From Ruminococcaceae bacterium UBA1417 (lineage in GTDB: Bacteria; Bacillota; Clostridia; Oscillospirales; Acutalibacteraceae): DNA of 24,440 nucleotides. The position numbers were made by a program, and so were the translations under genes. Below the pieces are notes generated by a model that ran no database searches, was not told where the DNA came from, and worked only from the letters and a program-made list of their open reading frames with translations. The stretch is taken from NCBI GenBank assembly GCA_002305575.1, contig DBPP01000046.1, forward strand, positions 37,700 to 62,139, given 5' to 3'. Below are positions 6,563 through 12,753 of the stretch, one piece after another (position 1 is the first letter of the stretch; the number at the start of each line of letters is the position of its first letter).

Positions 6563-6949
6563 CTAATAGGTTTCAAAGCTCGACGGCTCCGGCTTGACGC
6601 CGTTCAGGGCCATGAGCTTGATCTTGTTTTCTGCCTTTGCCTTGGTGTAATAGAAGCCGGTCGCCGAGGCCATTTCTGCAAATACCGCCGGGATCAGATA
6701 GGCAAGCACGGAGGTGTCCATGGTGATCCAGATCATGCGGCAGGAAAAGACGGTGATCGCTATGGTGGCGATACTTACGCCCAGAAAAATGAGCTTTGAA
6801 AACTCAACCTTCTTTTTTGCTGCAGCGGCAGCTCGCATTTGCTGGATCTGCTCCCGGAGCTTTTTGTTTTCTTCGGCCAGTTGCCGGAGCCGCGGATCCG
6901 GAGCCGCCGGATCCACAACGGCGTCCGGCCCGGCGTATTCCTCGCACAT
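6563..6949 (-). CDS. Small membrane protein with N-terminal coiled coil (putative holin or lysis accessory)
   Basis: 128 residues. A Pro/Asp-rich start is followed by a coiled-coil stretch (about 20-45, LRQLAEENKKLREQIQQM), a basic cluster (AKKK), and two hydrophobic segments (about 51-70 and 82-100), ending in a charged tail. The topology of two membrane helices with a charged terminus matches holin-like proteins. Its place just before the lysin supports a lysis role, but I do not recognise a named family. AGGAGG stands seven bases before ATG. Since an LLH holin lies at the end of the operon, this could be a second holin, an antiholin or a pinholin-like regulator. Confidence 0.6.
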   Translation of the reverse strand: MCEEYAGPDAVVDPAAPDPRLRQLAEENKKLREQIQQMRAAAAAKKKVEFSKLIFLGVSIATIAITVFSCRMIWITMDTSVLAYLIPAVFAEMASATGFYYTKAKAENKIKLMALNGVKPEPSSFETY

Positions 6950-6961
6950 GGTCGTCGCCTC

Positions 6962-7318
6962 CTATTCGTAAATGGAATTGATCCCCTGTTTAGCCAGAAA
7001 GTCCTTTTGTGCGTGTTTGACTTTCGAGGCATACTCCAGCGCCGCGTGCATGTCTCCGTTGCAGTGAGCGTCAGGGATCCGCTGCACCGCTTTGGCCGTG
7101 GCCTCGCCGAGCGCGATCGCAGCGTTTACGCCTTGGACGAGGTAAAACTCTTGCTGCTGCCGTAAGTTTTCGCGCCTCTCCATGTCCTCGCGCCGGGCTT
7201 CTTCCTCAGCCTCTCGCTTTTTGTCCTGCTTTTTGATGTTTCTCTCAATAAGCCAGAAACAAAAGCCAGTGATTGCCGACGGTATGCTCGCGGCGATAAT
7301 TATTGCGGTTATGTCCAT
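6962..7318 (-). CDS. Small membrane-anchored coiled-coil protein of the lysis region
   Basis: 118 residues. One N-terminal transmembrane segment (about 4-24, ITAIIIAASIPSAITGFCFW) is followed by a long, highly charged coiled coil (about 25-60, KKQDKKREAEEEARRED) and a helical C-terminus ending GINSIYE. The start at 7318 is set by a perfect AAAGGAGGTG eight bases upstream. A longer frame reaching 7384 would have no ribosome site and lies inside the reverse transcriptase gene. The start codon overlaps the last ten bases of the reverse transcriptase gene, so the two are probably translationally coupled. Function unknown; position suggests lysis, but a link to the DGR cannot be excluded. Confidence 0.72.
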   Translation of the reverse strand: MDITAIIIAASIPSAITGFCFWLIERNIKKQDKKREAEEEARREDMERRENLRQQQEFYLVQGVNAAIALGEATAKAVQRIPDAHCNGDMHAALEYASKVKHAQKDFLAKQGINSIYE

Positions 7319-8457
7319 AGGTTCACCTCCTTTGCCTCTGTGGCCGGTTCTTTTCGTTTGAAAACTATATTTTTCTCGATCCACTTCTGGAGCCCGTGAG
7401 TGGAGCAGTGGCTCAGCATACCGAAGTAGCTTTGCATGGTGGCGTCTACTGCGTCAAAGTCAATCAACCCCGCCTCGTACTCCTTGGCGATATACCGCAT
7501 ACGCGCCTTCATCTTTTTGACGCTCTGCTTTGTCGGCTTTCGGTAGCCGGGGAAGATCCGGCAGCCTACAAAGGTGATCCCGCGCTTTACGAGTCCGATC
7601 GTTGTCTTGCCGTTAAGTTCGAGGTGTAGCTCATTGTTGAGGTAGCCCTCGATCTTCACCTGCCACACGTTCAGCACTGCGGCGTATGGGTGCAGCAGCG
7701 CCATGTCGTCCATGTAGCGTTCGTAAAAATGCGCTTTCAGCTCGTGCTTGATATACTGATCCAACTCGTTAAGGCAGACGTTCGCAAGCAGCTGGCTGGT
7801 GAGGTTCCCGATCGGCATACCCACCTCAAAGAGCCGCTCCGAAGGCGGCACCTCGTCGGCCGTCTTTCCCGGAGGAAGCCCGAAGGGCGTGTGGTCGCAG
7901 TTGATGATCGTCTCCATGAGCCAGAGAAAGCCGTCCTCGTCCGGGTATTTGCGCCGCAAAATACCGAGTAAAACCTTATGGTCTACCCGGTAAAAATACT
8001 TTGAAATATCCAGTTTTAAGTAGTGCCAGCTCGGCCCCGGCTTACGGTCAACGAGTGTCGCCCAGTATTGCAGCCGGTCGGCCGCCCTTGTTGTACCTTT
8101 TCCCACCCGGCAACCGTAACTATGGTAGATCATGCCATTGTCGAGCTCTTTGTTGACTTGGAGATATACAGCCCACTGCACGACGCGATCCGGGAAGCTC
8201 AGCGCCATAATAAGGCGGCGCTTTGGCTCCGAGACATAAAACTCCCGGTATCGGCCCACCTTGTAAGTGCGCCAGATCAGGGAGTTTTGTATTTCAATCA
8301 GATTTTCCTCCAGCCTCGCAGAGAAGGCCAGCACGTCGCTGCGGTACCATTTCTCGCTCGCTGCTTCGTGGTATGCGTTCAGCAGATTTTCCCACGAGTA
8401 TATACGTTCCAGAAGGGAAGGCTTTTCCGCTTCTTTGATAGCCGTCACTCCTTCCAT
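7309..8457 (-). CDS. DGR-type reverse transcriptase
   Basis: 382 residues. It copies the template-repeat RNA into mutated cDNA, misincorporating at adenines, with Avd as partner. Palm motifs are visible: KLDISKYF at 148-155 (D150, first metal ligand), GMPIGNLTSQ at 213-222, and YMDD at 248-251 (catalytic aspartates), followed by a conserved GCRIFPG region near 298-304. The SQ ending of motif 4 in place of the QG of most group II and retroviral-type enzymes is characteristic of DGR reverse transcriptases and linked to their low adenine fidelity. It lies downstream of VP, avd and TR on the same strand, the standard DGR order. The ATG at 8457 has a weak ribosome site (AAAAAC only), unlike its neighbours, so expression may be deliberately low. 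Confidence 0.96.
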   Translation of the reverse strand: MEGVTAIKEAEKPSLLERIYSWENLLNAYHEAASEKWYRSDVLAFSARLEENLIEIQNSLIWRTYKVGRYREFYVSEPKRRLIMALSFPDRVVQWAVYLQVNKELDNGMIYHSYGCRVGKGTTRAADRLQYWATLVDRKPGPSWHYLKLDISKYFYRVDHKVLLGILRRKYPDEDGFLWLMETIINCDHTPFGLPPGKTADEVPPSERLFEVGMPIGNLTSQLLANVCLNELDQYIKHELKAHFYERYMDDMALLHPYAAVLNVWQVKIEGYLNNELHLELNGKTTIGLVKRGITFVGCRIFPGYRKPTKQSVKKMKARMRYIAKEYEAGLIDFDAVDATMQSYFGMLSHCSTHGLQKWIEKNIVFKRKEPATEAKEVNLWT

Positions 8458-8716
8458 GTTTTTATAAAAAGGCCCGCGTGTGACACTCCTTGAAACGGCC
8501 GTCCCCCTACGGCCGCCACGCCGCAGGATCGCGGCCGCCCTTCACCCGCATAAAGCAGGAACGGCCAGCCTGCGCGGTTTGCCCGCCGTTCCCGGTCACT
8601 TTACCGGCAAACTGCACGAGCGTTCATCTTTGGCCTTGTCGGCCGGGAAATGCGTCCCTTTTGCCTTTGTGCTCCTGCAAGGCCGTAGCCCGCAGGACAT
8701 AAGCAAACAAGGCAAG
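8458..8716 (-). other. Structured non-coding spacer between TR and reverse transcriptase
   Basis: No convincing gene lies here on either strand. On the transcript, three strong hairpins are predicted from perfect inverted repeats: 8497-8502 with 8509-8514, 8558-8565 with 8585-8592 (8-bp stem), and 8592-8596 with 8603-8607. In the Bordetella phage DGR the RNA downstream of TR is needed to prime and bind the Avd-RT complex. I infer that this spacer is the equivalent part of the DGR RNA. Confidence 0.5.
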
Positions 8717-8830
8717 AGCGGAGCGGAAGCCGATGTTCGTGTTGACGTTGGAGCGGGAGTTGTTGCCGTTGAGGTAGAACACGCCTGCGTTCGTGCCGTT
8801 GTTCCAGTTGCCCCCGCGATACACGCAGCG
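8717..8830 (-). repeat. DGR template repeat (TR)
   Basis: A 114-base copy of the VR at 9305-9418, with 98 identities and 16 differences. Every difference falls on an adenine of the minus-strand sense (16 of 26 adenines changed, none of the 88 other bases). It contains ten AAC codons in the VP-equivalent frame, the preferred mutable codon of DGRs. It is transcribed to RNA and reverse-transcribed; it is not translated as a required product. The GC-only last 15 bases are identical in both copies and correspond to the homing initiation end. Confidence 0.97.
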
Positions 8831-8865
8831 CCCCCTTTTATCACGACACATTCCCCACGGGCGTG

Positions 8866-9210
8866 TTACTCGTTCGACTTTTTCCAGCCGCCCAGCATAC
8901 GCCCGATTTCGTTCAGTTCCTTGCTCCATACCTCATGGAGTCCCGGAGAGATCAGGCGATCCTCCGGTGAAACTGCGGTATCTACGAGGGAGCGCAGCAC
9001 GTCCAGCTTCGTGTCCATTTTGTTCTGGAGCTCCACCCGGCGTTGGCCTCTGGCCCGGTTCGCCTCAATGCAGAGCTCCAGCATGTCCATAAAAGCGGCG
9101 GTCATGTGCTTGCGGTACTCGAATTTTTCCGGCTTTCGCATGTTATTGGTGCGCTCGCCCACCCGGATCATGGAGCGGACGATCCGCTGCCGGAGCTGTA
9201 GGTTGTCCAT
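8866..9210 (-). CDS. avd: DGR accessory variability determinant (Avd-like four-helix protein)
   Basis: 114 residues, basic and wholly helical in appearance. It has the features of Avd: about 110-130 residues, an N-terminal arginine-rich helix (QLRQRIVRSMIRVGERTNN), mid helices (ALMELCIEANRARGQRR-like stretch around 40-60), and a C-terminal LISPGLHEVWSKELNEIGRMLGGW. Avd forms a pentameric barrel that binds nucleic acid and the reverse transcriptase and is required for mutagenic cDNA synthesis. It lies between the variable protein and TR, the canonical location. AAGGAG stands seven bases before the ATG. Family assignment rests on size, composition and context; the context makes it secure. Confidence 0.88.
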   Translation of the reverse strand: MDNLQLRQRIVRSMIRVGERTNNMRKPEKFEYRKHMTAAFMDMLELCIEANRARGQRRVELQNKMDTKLDVLRSLVDTAVSPEDRLISPGLHEVWSKELNEIGRMLGGWKKSNE

Positions 9211-9232
9211 GTTGTTTCTCCTTACTGTGGTA

Positions 9233-9260
9233 AAGGGGCGGCTTTGGCGGGCCGCCCCTT
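9233..9260 (-). terminator. Hairpin between variable protein gene and avd
   Basis: A perfect 10-bp stem AAGGGGCGGC/GCCGCCCCTT (9233-9242 with 9251-9260) has an 8-base loop. On the minus strand it is followed by only TTTACC, so it is at best a weak terminator or attenuator. It lies about 45 bases downstream of the VR end; DGRs often have a cruciform-forming repeat just after VR that aids homing, so that role is also possible. Confidence 0.55.
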
Positions 9261-9283
9261 AGCCAGATTTTCAGATTGCCAGA

Positions 9284-10426
9284 TTACCCGATTTCCGGGA
9301 TATAAGCGGAGCGGAAGCCGAGGTTCGTGTCGACGCCGGAGCGGGAGTTGGGGCCGCTGAGGTAGAACACGCCCGCGTGCGCGCCGCTGGCCCAGCCGCC
9401 CCCGCGAAACACGCAGCGTTCGGCTACGCCGTTATTCCACCAGAAATAATCGCCTTCGTAGTCAGCTTCCTGAGCGCCTTCGTCCGGGAGAAGGGCAAGG
9501 GAGCGGAGCAGGATCTTAGCAGCCTCTCCGACTGCTGCCGCTGCGGTGACTTTTCCGAAGGCACAGCTGCGGCTTGCGTCCTGAGAGCTTGCGACGGTCG
9601 TTGTCCACTGCCATGCACCGCTTACATAGTCCAGCTTCACGGTGCTGCCGGAGAGAGTCGCGGAGCTGTCGCCCACTTCGCACTCAGGCTCTACAAGGGA
9701 GCCGTCGGCCGCATTGATAGCCTTCCAGCACACGCTGGTTGTGTTCTGCGGGTTGTCCGGATCCGCTGCGTCGTTGTTGGCAAGGATCTGGAGCTCGCCC
9801 CACACAAGACGAATACCGCCCTGCCATTCCCACACGTTACCGTTCAGATCCCAGATACCGCTCAGAGTTTTGTCGTGGCTCCATGTGAGCGGGCCGGTGC
9901 CAGTTGCCACTCTGGCCGTGGTGCCTTCCGGCTGATCGCTGTCCGGGCCGTAGAAGCTCGTCGGGATCGCCTTGTAGTTGCTCTCGCGGGTGTCCTTTCC
10001 GTAGTTGTTATTCCCGTAAGGCATGAAGCCGTTCTTTTTACACCAGAGGGCGATCGCGGCCCACTCGGCGTTGGTGGAGAGGTGCCAGCCTGCGCCCTTT
10101 GCCTCGCAGCGGGAGCGGGCGGTGTCAAAGTTAATGTTTGCCGCCGGATCCTCGCCCGGCAGACTGTACGCTGCCGCGATACTGCCGTCGGTCAGCTGGG
10201 TGGTGTGTACGACGTTCTGGTACTTGGAGTACCAAAATCCGGGGATTTCCTGCCCGTTTACAATAAAAGCCGGGTGGGTGCTGTCGTTTCCACCGGTCAG
10301 CACGTCGCTGTTCTTAAATTTCGGGATATACACCATAACGGACGGCAGATCCGCGTCGTCCACAAAAATTTCATTGTTCGGGCACACGCTTTTGAGTGCC
10401 AGACTGGAAAGATCAAAGTTTGCCAT
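9284..10426 (-). CDS. DGR variable protein: C-type-lectin/FGE-fold receptor-binding tail protein
   Basis: 380 residues. The C-terminal two thirds has the formylglycine-generating-enzyme/C-type-lectin fold: GWHLSTNAEWAAIALWC, then SGIWDLNGNVWEWQGG, then RCVFRGGGW and LGFRSA at the end. The last 44 residues hold the variable region (337-374) followed by only six constant residues, the usual DGR design. Eleven residues differ from the template-encoded version and would form a ligand-binding face. As the distal gene of the tail module it is probably the receptor-binding protein. ATG 10426 is preferred over ATG 10432 because AGGAGG stands eight bases before the former and two before the latter. 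The N-terminus (about 1-100) probably joins it to the tail. Confidence 0.93.
   Translation of the reverse strand: MANFDLSSLALKSVCPNNEIFVDDADLPSVMVYIPKFKNSDVLTGGNDSTHPAFIVNGQEIPGFWYSKYQNVVHTTQLTDGSIAAAYSLPGEDPAANINFDTARSRCEAKGAGWHLSTNAEWAAIALWCKKNGFMPYGNNNYGKDTRESNYKAIPTSFYGPDSDQPEGTTARVATGTGPLTWSHDKTLSGIWDLNGNVWEWQGGIRLVWGELQILANNDAADPDNPQNTTSVCWKAINAADGSLVEPECEVGDSSATLSGSTVKLDYVSGAWQWTTTVASSQDASRSCAFGKVTAAAAVGEAAKILLRSLALLPDEGAQEADYEGDYFWWNNGVAERCVFRGGGWASGAHAGVFYLSGPNSRSGVDTNLGFRSAYIPEIG
9305..9418 (-). repeat. DGR variable repeat (VR)
   Basis: The 3' end of the variable protein gene, 114 bases aligned without gaps to TR 8717-8830. The substitutions are eight codons of AAC (to GGC, GCC, AGC, CAC, AGC, CCC, GGC, GAC), plus TAT to TTT, ACG to GCG, ATC to CTC and one silent GCA to GCG. 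All arise from adenine changes. The high number shows that this copy has been through mutagenic homing. Confidence 0.97.
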
Positions 10427-10447
10427 TGTCATGTCCTCCTTTTTGGT

Positions 10448-10825
10448 TTATTCAATGCTCCAGAGTACAAGAGTAACGTCGCCCATGTCGAGCGGGTTCT
10501 GCTCTCTCTGCACAGTGCTGTTCATACCCTCGCCAGTGCCGGACATGGGCGACGCGCCTTCCTCCGGTTCAATCGGTGTCTCAGTGTAAGTGGCTGCCGG
10601 GATCATTACCTGCGCCACATAGCGGAGCCCTGACTCGGTGCCGATCGTAAGGTTTCCGGCCTTGTCCTTGCAAATATCCACGGTCACGTCCCAGTCTTTC
10701 TGGTACTTTGCCGCGTTAATCATCAGCTCATAATCGCCGAAGATCAGGCAGGTGCCCGTCTGCTCATAGGCAATTTTCGGGCCCGCGTTCTTTTCAATAA
10801 CCTTTACGTTGTTCTGATCTGCCAT
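10448..10825 (-). CDS. Phage tail-tip protein of unknown function, 125 aa
   Basis: 125 residues, soluble, no transmembrane segment or signal. It begins MADQNNVKVIEKNAGPKIAY and has a beta-rich look with a Pro/Glu/Gly/Ser linker (about 85-105, IEPEEGASPMSGTGEGM) before a short C-terminal strand DVTLVLWSIE. AAGGAGG precedes ATG. It lies directly before the variable protein gene and after another small tail gene, so it may be part of the fibre/adaptor that displays the variable protein. No family recognised. Confidence 0.7.
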   Translation of the reverse strand: MADQNNVKVIEKNAGPKIAYEQTGTCLIFGDYELMINAAKYQKDWDVTVDICKDKAGNLTIGTESGLRYVAQVMIPAATYTETPIEPEEGASPMSGTGEGMNSTVQREQNPLDMGDVTLVLWSIE

Positions 10826-10827
10826 GG

Positions 10828-11253
10828 TTACATTCCTCCTTTAATTCTCAGTTTGATAGTGGCGTTTTTGGCGCTGCCGTCATAGGCCACTTTGAAGCCA
10901 TTCAGCAGGCGGCTGAAAATCTTCACGTCGCCGACATTCCCGTCATGCTCCAGCACTTCGGCCTCCACGGTGTAGTCCGTGAAGTTCCGGGCCGTATTCA
11001 GTGCCACGGTTTCCACCGAGTTGTTGAACGGGAAGCTCTCGGAGTTTTCGAGCGTGATCGTCTGTTCTTCGGTGGCTACTTGATCGGCTGACAAGGAAGC
11101 GGAGATCAGGAGAATAGCAGTCGCCAGATGTGCGTCGGAAATGCCTTCCTCCATGTTGTTGAAATGCCCGGCGCTCTGGTCTGTACCTTCCTGAAGGACT
11201 TCCTCTGTATCTTCGTCCACCACTCTGTCAAGCCAGTAAGTTGCGTTATACAT
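10828..11253 (-). CDS. Phage tail fibre/adaptor-like protein, 141 aa
   Basis: 141 residues. The start MYNATYWLDRVVDEDTEEVLQ, followed by GTDQSAGHFNNMEEGI, resembles the N-terminus of short structural proteins found downstream of gpI in Firmicute contractile-tailed phages. A beta-rich C-terminal half (about 65-141) ends in IKLRIKGGM. It is acidic and soluble. GGAAGGAGG stands before the ATG and the next gene begins two bases after the stop. Its position between gpI and the variable protein suggests a fibre base or collar; the role is inferred from position only. Confidence 0.65.
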   Translation of the reverse strand: MYNATYWLDRVVDEDTEEVLQEGTDQSAGHFNNMEEGISDAHLATAILLISASLSADQVATEEQTITLENSESFPFNNSVETVALNTARNFTDYTVEAEVLEHDGNVGDVKIFSRLLNGFKVAYDGSAKNATIKLRIKGGM

Positions 11254-11272
11254 GCCTGTTTACCTCCTTCCT

Positions 11273-11584
11273 TTAGGCTGTTACTTCGTAGATCGGGATC
11301 GAGAGCTTAATCATTGTGCCTTGTCCCTCTACTTTGTTGATCGTGCGCTGCTGGTATGCAGCGACTTCCCCGCGCGTATCAATCAGGCGCGAGGCGTCGA
11401 TCGTGCAGGCCACGGAGTCCAGTGTCGGGAAGGTAGCGTAGATCACAAGCGTGTCGCCTTCGACGAGCTTTTTATTGATAGCTCCCCGGTGCCAGCTGCC
11501 GCCGGTCTGCACTTCTATGGCATGGATCGAGCGGAGCCACTGATCCCTCCGGTGTCCCATGAAGGTGTCGTGAAAGTAGCTCAT
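11273..11584 (-). CDS. Phage tail-associated protein of unknown function, 103 aa
   Basis: 103 residues, beginning MSYFHDTFMGHRRDQWLRSI with a beta-rich remainder (DTLVIYATFPTLDSVACTIDA). No signal or transmembrane segment. AAAGGAGG lies ahead of the start. It follows the gpI-like gene by 20 bases and precedes the 141-residue gene. No family recognised; it is probably a small baseplate or fibre component given its place. Confidence 0.65.
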   Translation of the reverse strand: MSYFHDTFMGHRRDQWLRSIHAIEVQTGGSWHRGAINKKLVEGDTLVIYATFPTLDSVACTIDASRLIDTRGEVAAYQQRTINKVEGQGTMIKLSIPIYEVTA

Positions 11585-11604
11585 GCGGGTGTCCTCCTTT
11601 CGAT

Positions 11605-12741
11605 TTATTCACCGCAGCACCGCGTCCCGCATTTCACGAAGCTATACGCCACGCTGGAGACTTGCAGCGCTGTAGCTGCTTTGTTTGTTGCGGCCGCGCC
11701 TATTGTGCCGCCGCCCGGCGTGGTACCGCATTTCTGCGTCCCGGCCTTTATAAGTTGGTACAACGAAAAAGCCGCCGCCAGATTGACGCCGACTGCGTGC
11801 TGCAGCACGTTTCCCAGAGTTCCAGGCCTTGGATATGTGCCGCAAATTTGCCCGGAGGTTTTAGGCAGCTCGTAGGCCAGAGCCTTGTCTGCCTGCTCCA
11901 CTTTAATTTCTTGTCTGAGCACTCGCCCCAGTGTGGCGGTGTTTGGGTAGGTTCCGGCCTCGCGGGCGAAGTTGTAGCGGATCGCCTGAGTTTCTGCTTC
12001 GGCGGTGATCCCGCTTTTTACTATTGCGCCCAGCGTTCCCGGTCGTGGGTATGTGCCGCATGTCAGCTCCCCGGCCTTTGTGAAGCCATAAAGGTGCAGC
12101 GTTTCCTCCGGATCCGTTTCAATGCTCGGCTTCACGATAAAGCCGACGGTTGCGATCCGCGGCCGGGTGCCGCATTTCACGAAGTTGTACCGGTGCAGCG
12201 AAGTGTCCAGCCGGTACTCAATGCCCGGATCCGGCCCTTGCTGCCAGTAATAGAAAACGCCCGCAAGGTGCGAGCGTGCGTTTTTTGCAGCCTTCACGGC
12301 CTCCACAAAATTTTCAAAGTTCTGGGTGTCCGTGTTGGTGTTCGTTGTCAGTGCCACGAAGGTGTAGGGGGAGTCGTACATTTCGTACCACTCCATAACA
12401 TAGCCCTCGCCGAAGTAGGCAGAGATCAGGCGTTCAACGGCCCATTTTGTCCCGCGCTTGCGTTTGATCTGCTGGGCGAGCTTGATCGTCTCCCTTTTTT
12501 CTTCCAGACTCATGCCGGTGGAGTCGTACCAGTCAATGTCCAGCTCCCACGCCAGCTCGTCACACTCTGGCTCGTTGAGGTTGTCGATCTCGTCCCACGT
12601 CCGGATCGTCGGGATCCTGTTGCCGGGTGGCTGTATGAGCTTATTCATGGCCTTGCTGAGTGCGATCGCTGCCTCGTCGTCGCGCATGAAGGCGGGCAGG
12701 AGCCGCGCAAAGTCAAGATCTGATATTTTCATTCCTGCCAT
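11605..12741 (-). CDS. Tail protein I (P2 gpI-like baseplate protein) with repeated C-terminal domain
   Basis: 378 residues. The N-terminal half (about 1-180) is gpI-like: MKISDLDFARLLPAFM, then PPGNRIPTIRTWDEI and DELAWELDIDWYDSTG, a baseplate protein at the fibre attachment site. From about residue 180 the protein changes to a repeat region, five and a half copies of a unit of about 35 residues with the core CGTxPRxxTLG. It ends KCGTRCCGE. P2 gpI is about 175 residues, so the repeat half is an addition. The preceding gene is gpJ, as in P2. Start has AAGGAGG. The repeats could be a fibre-docking or host-contact module. Confidence 0.82.
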   Translation of the reverse strand: MAGMKISDLDFARLLPAFMRDDEAAIALSKAMNKLIQPPGNRIPTIRTWDEIDNLNEPECDELAWELDIDWYDSTGMSLEEKRETIKLAQQIKRKRGTKWAVERLISAYFGEGYVMEWYEMYDSPYTFVALTTNTNTDTQNFENFVEAVKAAKNARSHLAGVFYYWQQGPDPGIEYRLDTSLHRYNFVKCGTRPRIATVGFIVKPSIETDPEETLHLYGFTKAGELTCGTYPRPGTLGAIVKSGITAEAETQAIRYNFAREAGTYPNTATLGRVLRQEIKVEQADKALAYELPKTSGQICGTYPRPGTLGNVLQHAVGVNLAAAFSLYQLIKAGTQKCGTTPGGGTIGAAATNKAATALQVSSVAYSFVKCGTRCCGE

Positions 12742-12753
12742 AGCCTCGCCTCC

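Noticed and set aside
8624..8929. Minus-strand frame of 101 codons across TR as a protein gene
   Set aside because: It overlaps avd in another frame, has no ribosome site, and is explained by TR being a copy of the variable protein end.
8480..9262. Plus-strand frame of 260 codons across TR and avd
   Set aside because: Antisense of avd and TR; no ribosome site and no domain. The TR/avd/RT arrangement accounts for the region.
9419..10426. A second VR or second target gene for the DGR
   Set aside because: Apart from 9305-9418, no other stretch resembling the TR was found by eye in the window; targets elsewhere in the genome cannot be excluded.
9377..10633. Long plus-strand frame (about 418 codons) opposite the variable protein gene
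   Set aside because: It is a shadow of the GC-rich minus-strand gene; no ribosome site, no recognisable domain, and a minus-strand product with clear homology explains the region.
11662..12723. Long plus-strand frame (about 353 codons) opposite the gpI-like gene
   Set aside because: Shadow frame with cysteine/arginine-rich composition typical of antisense of this codon usage.
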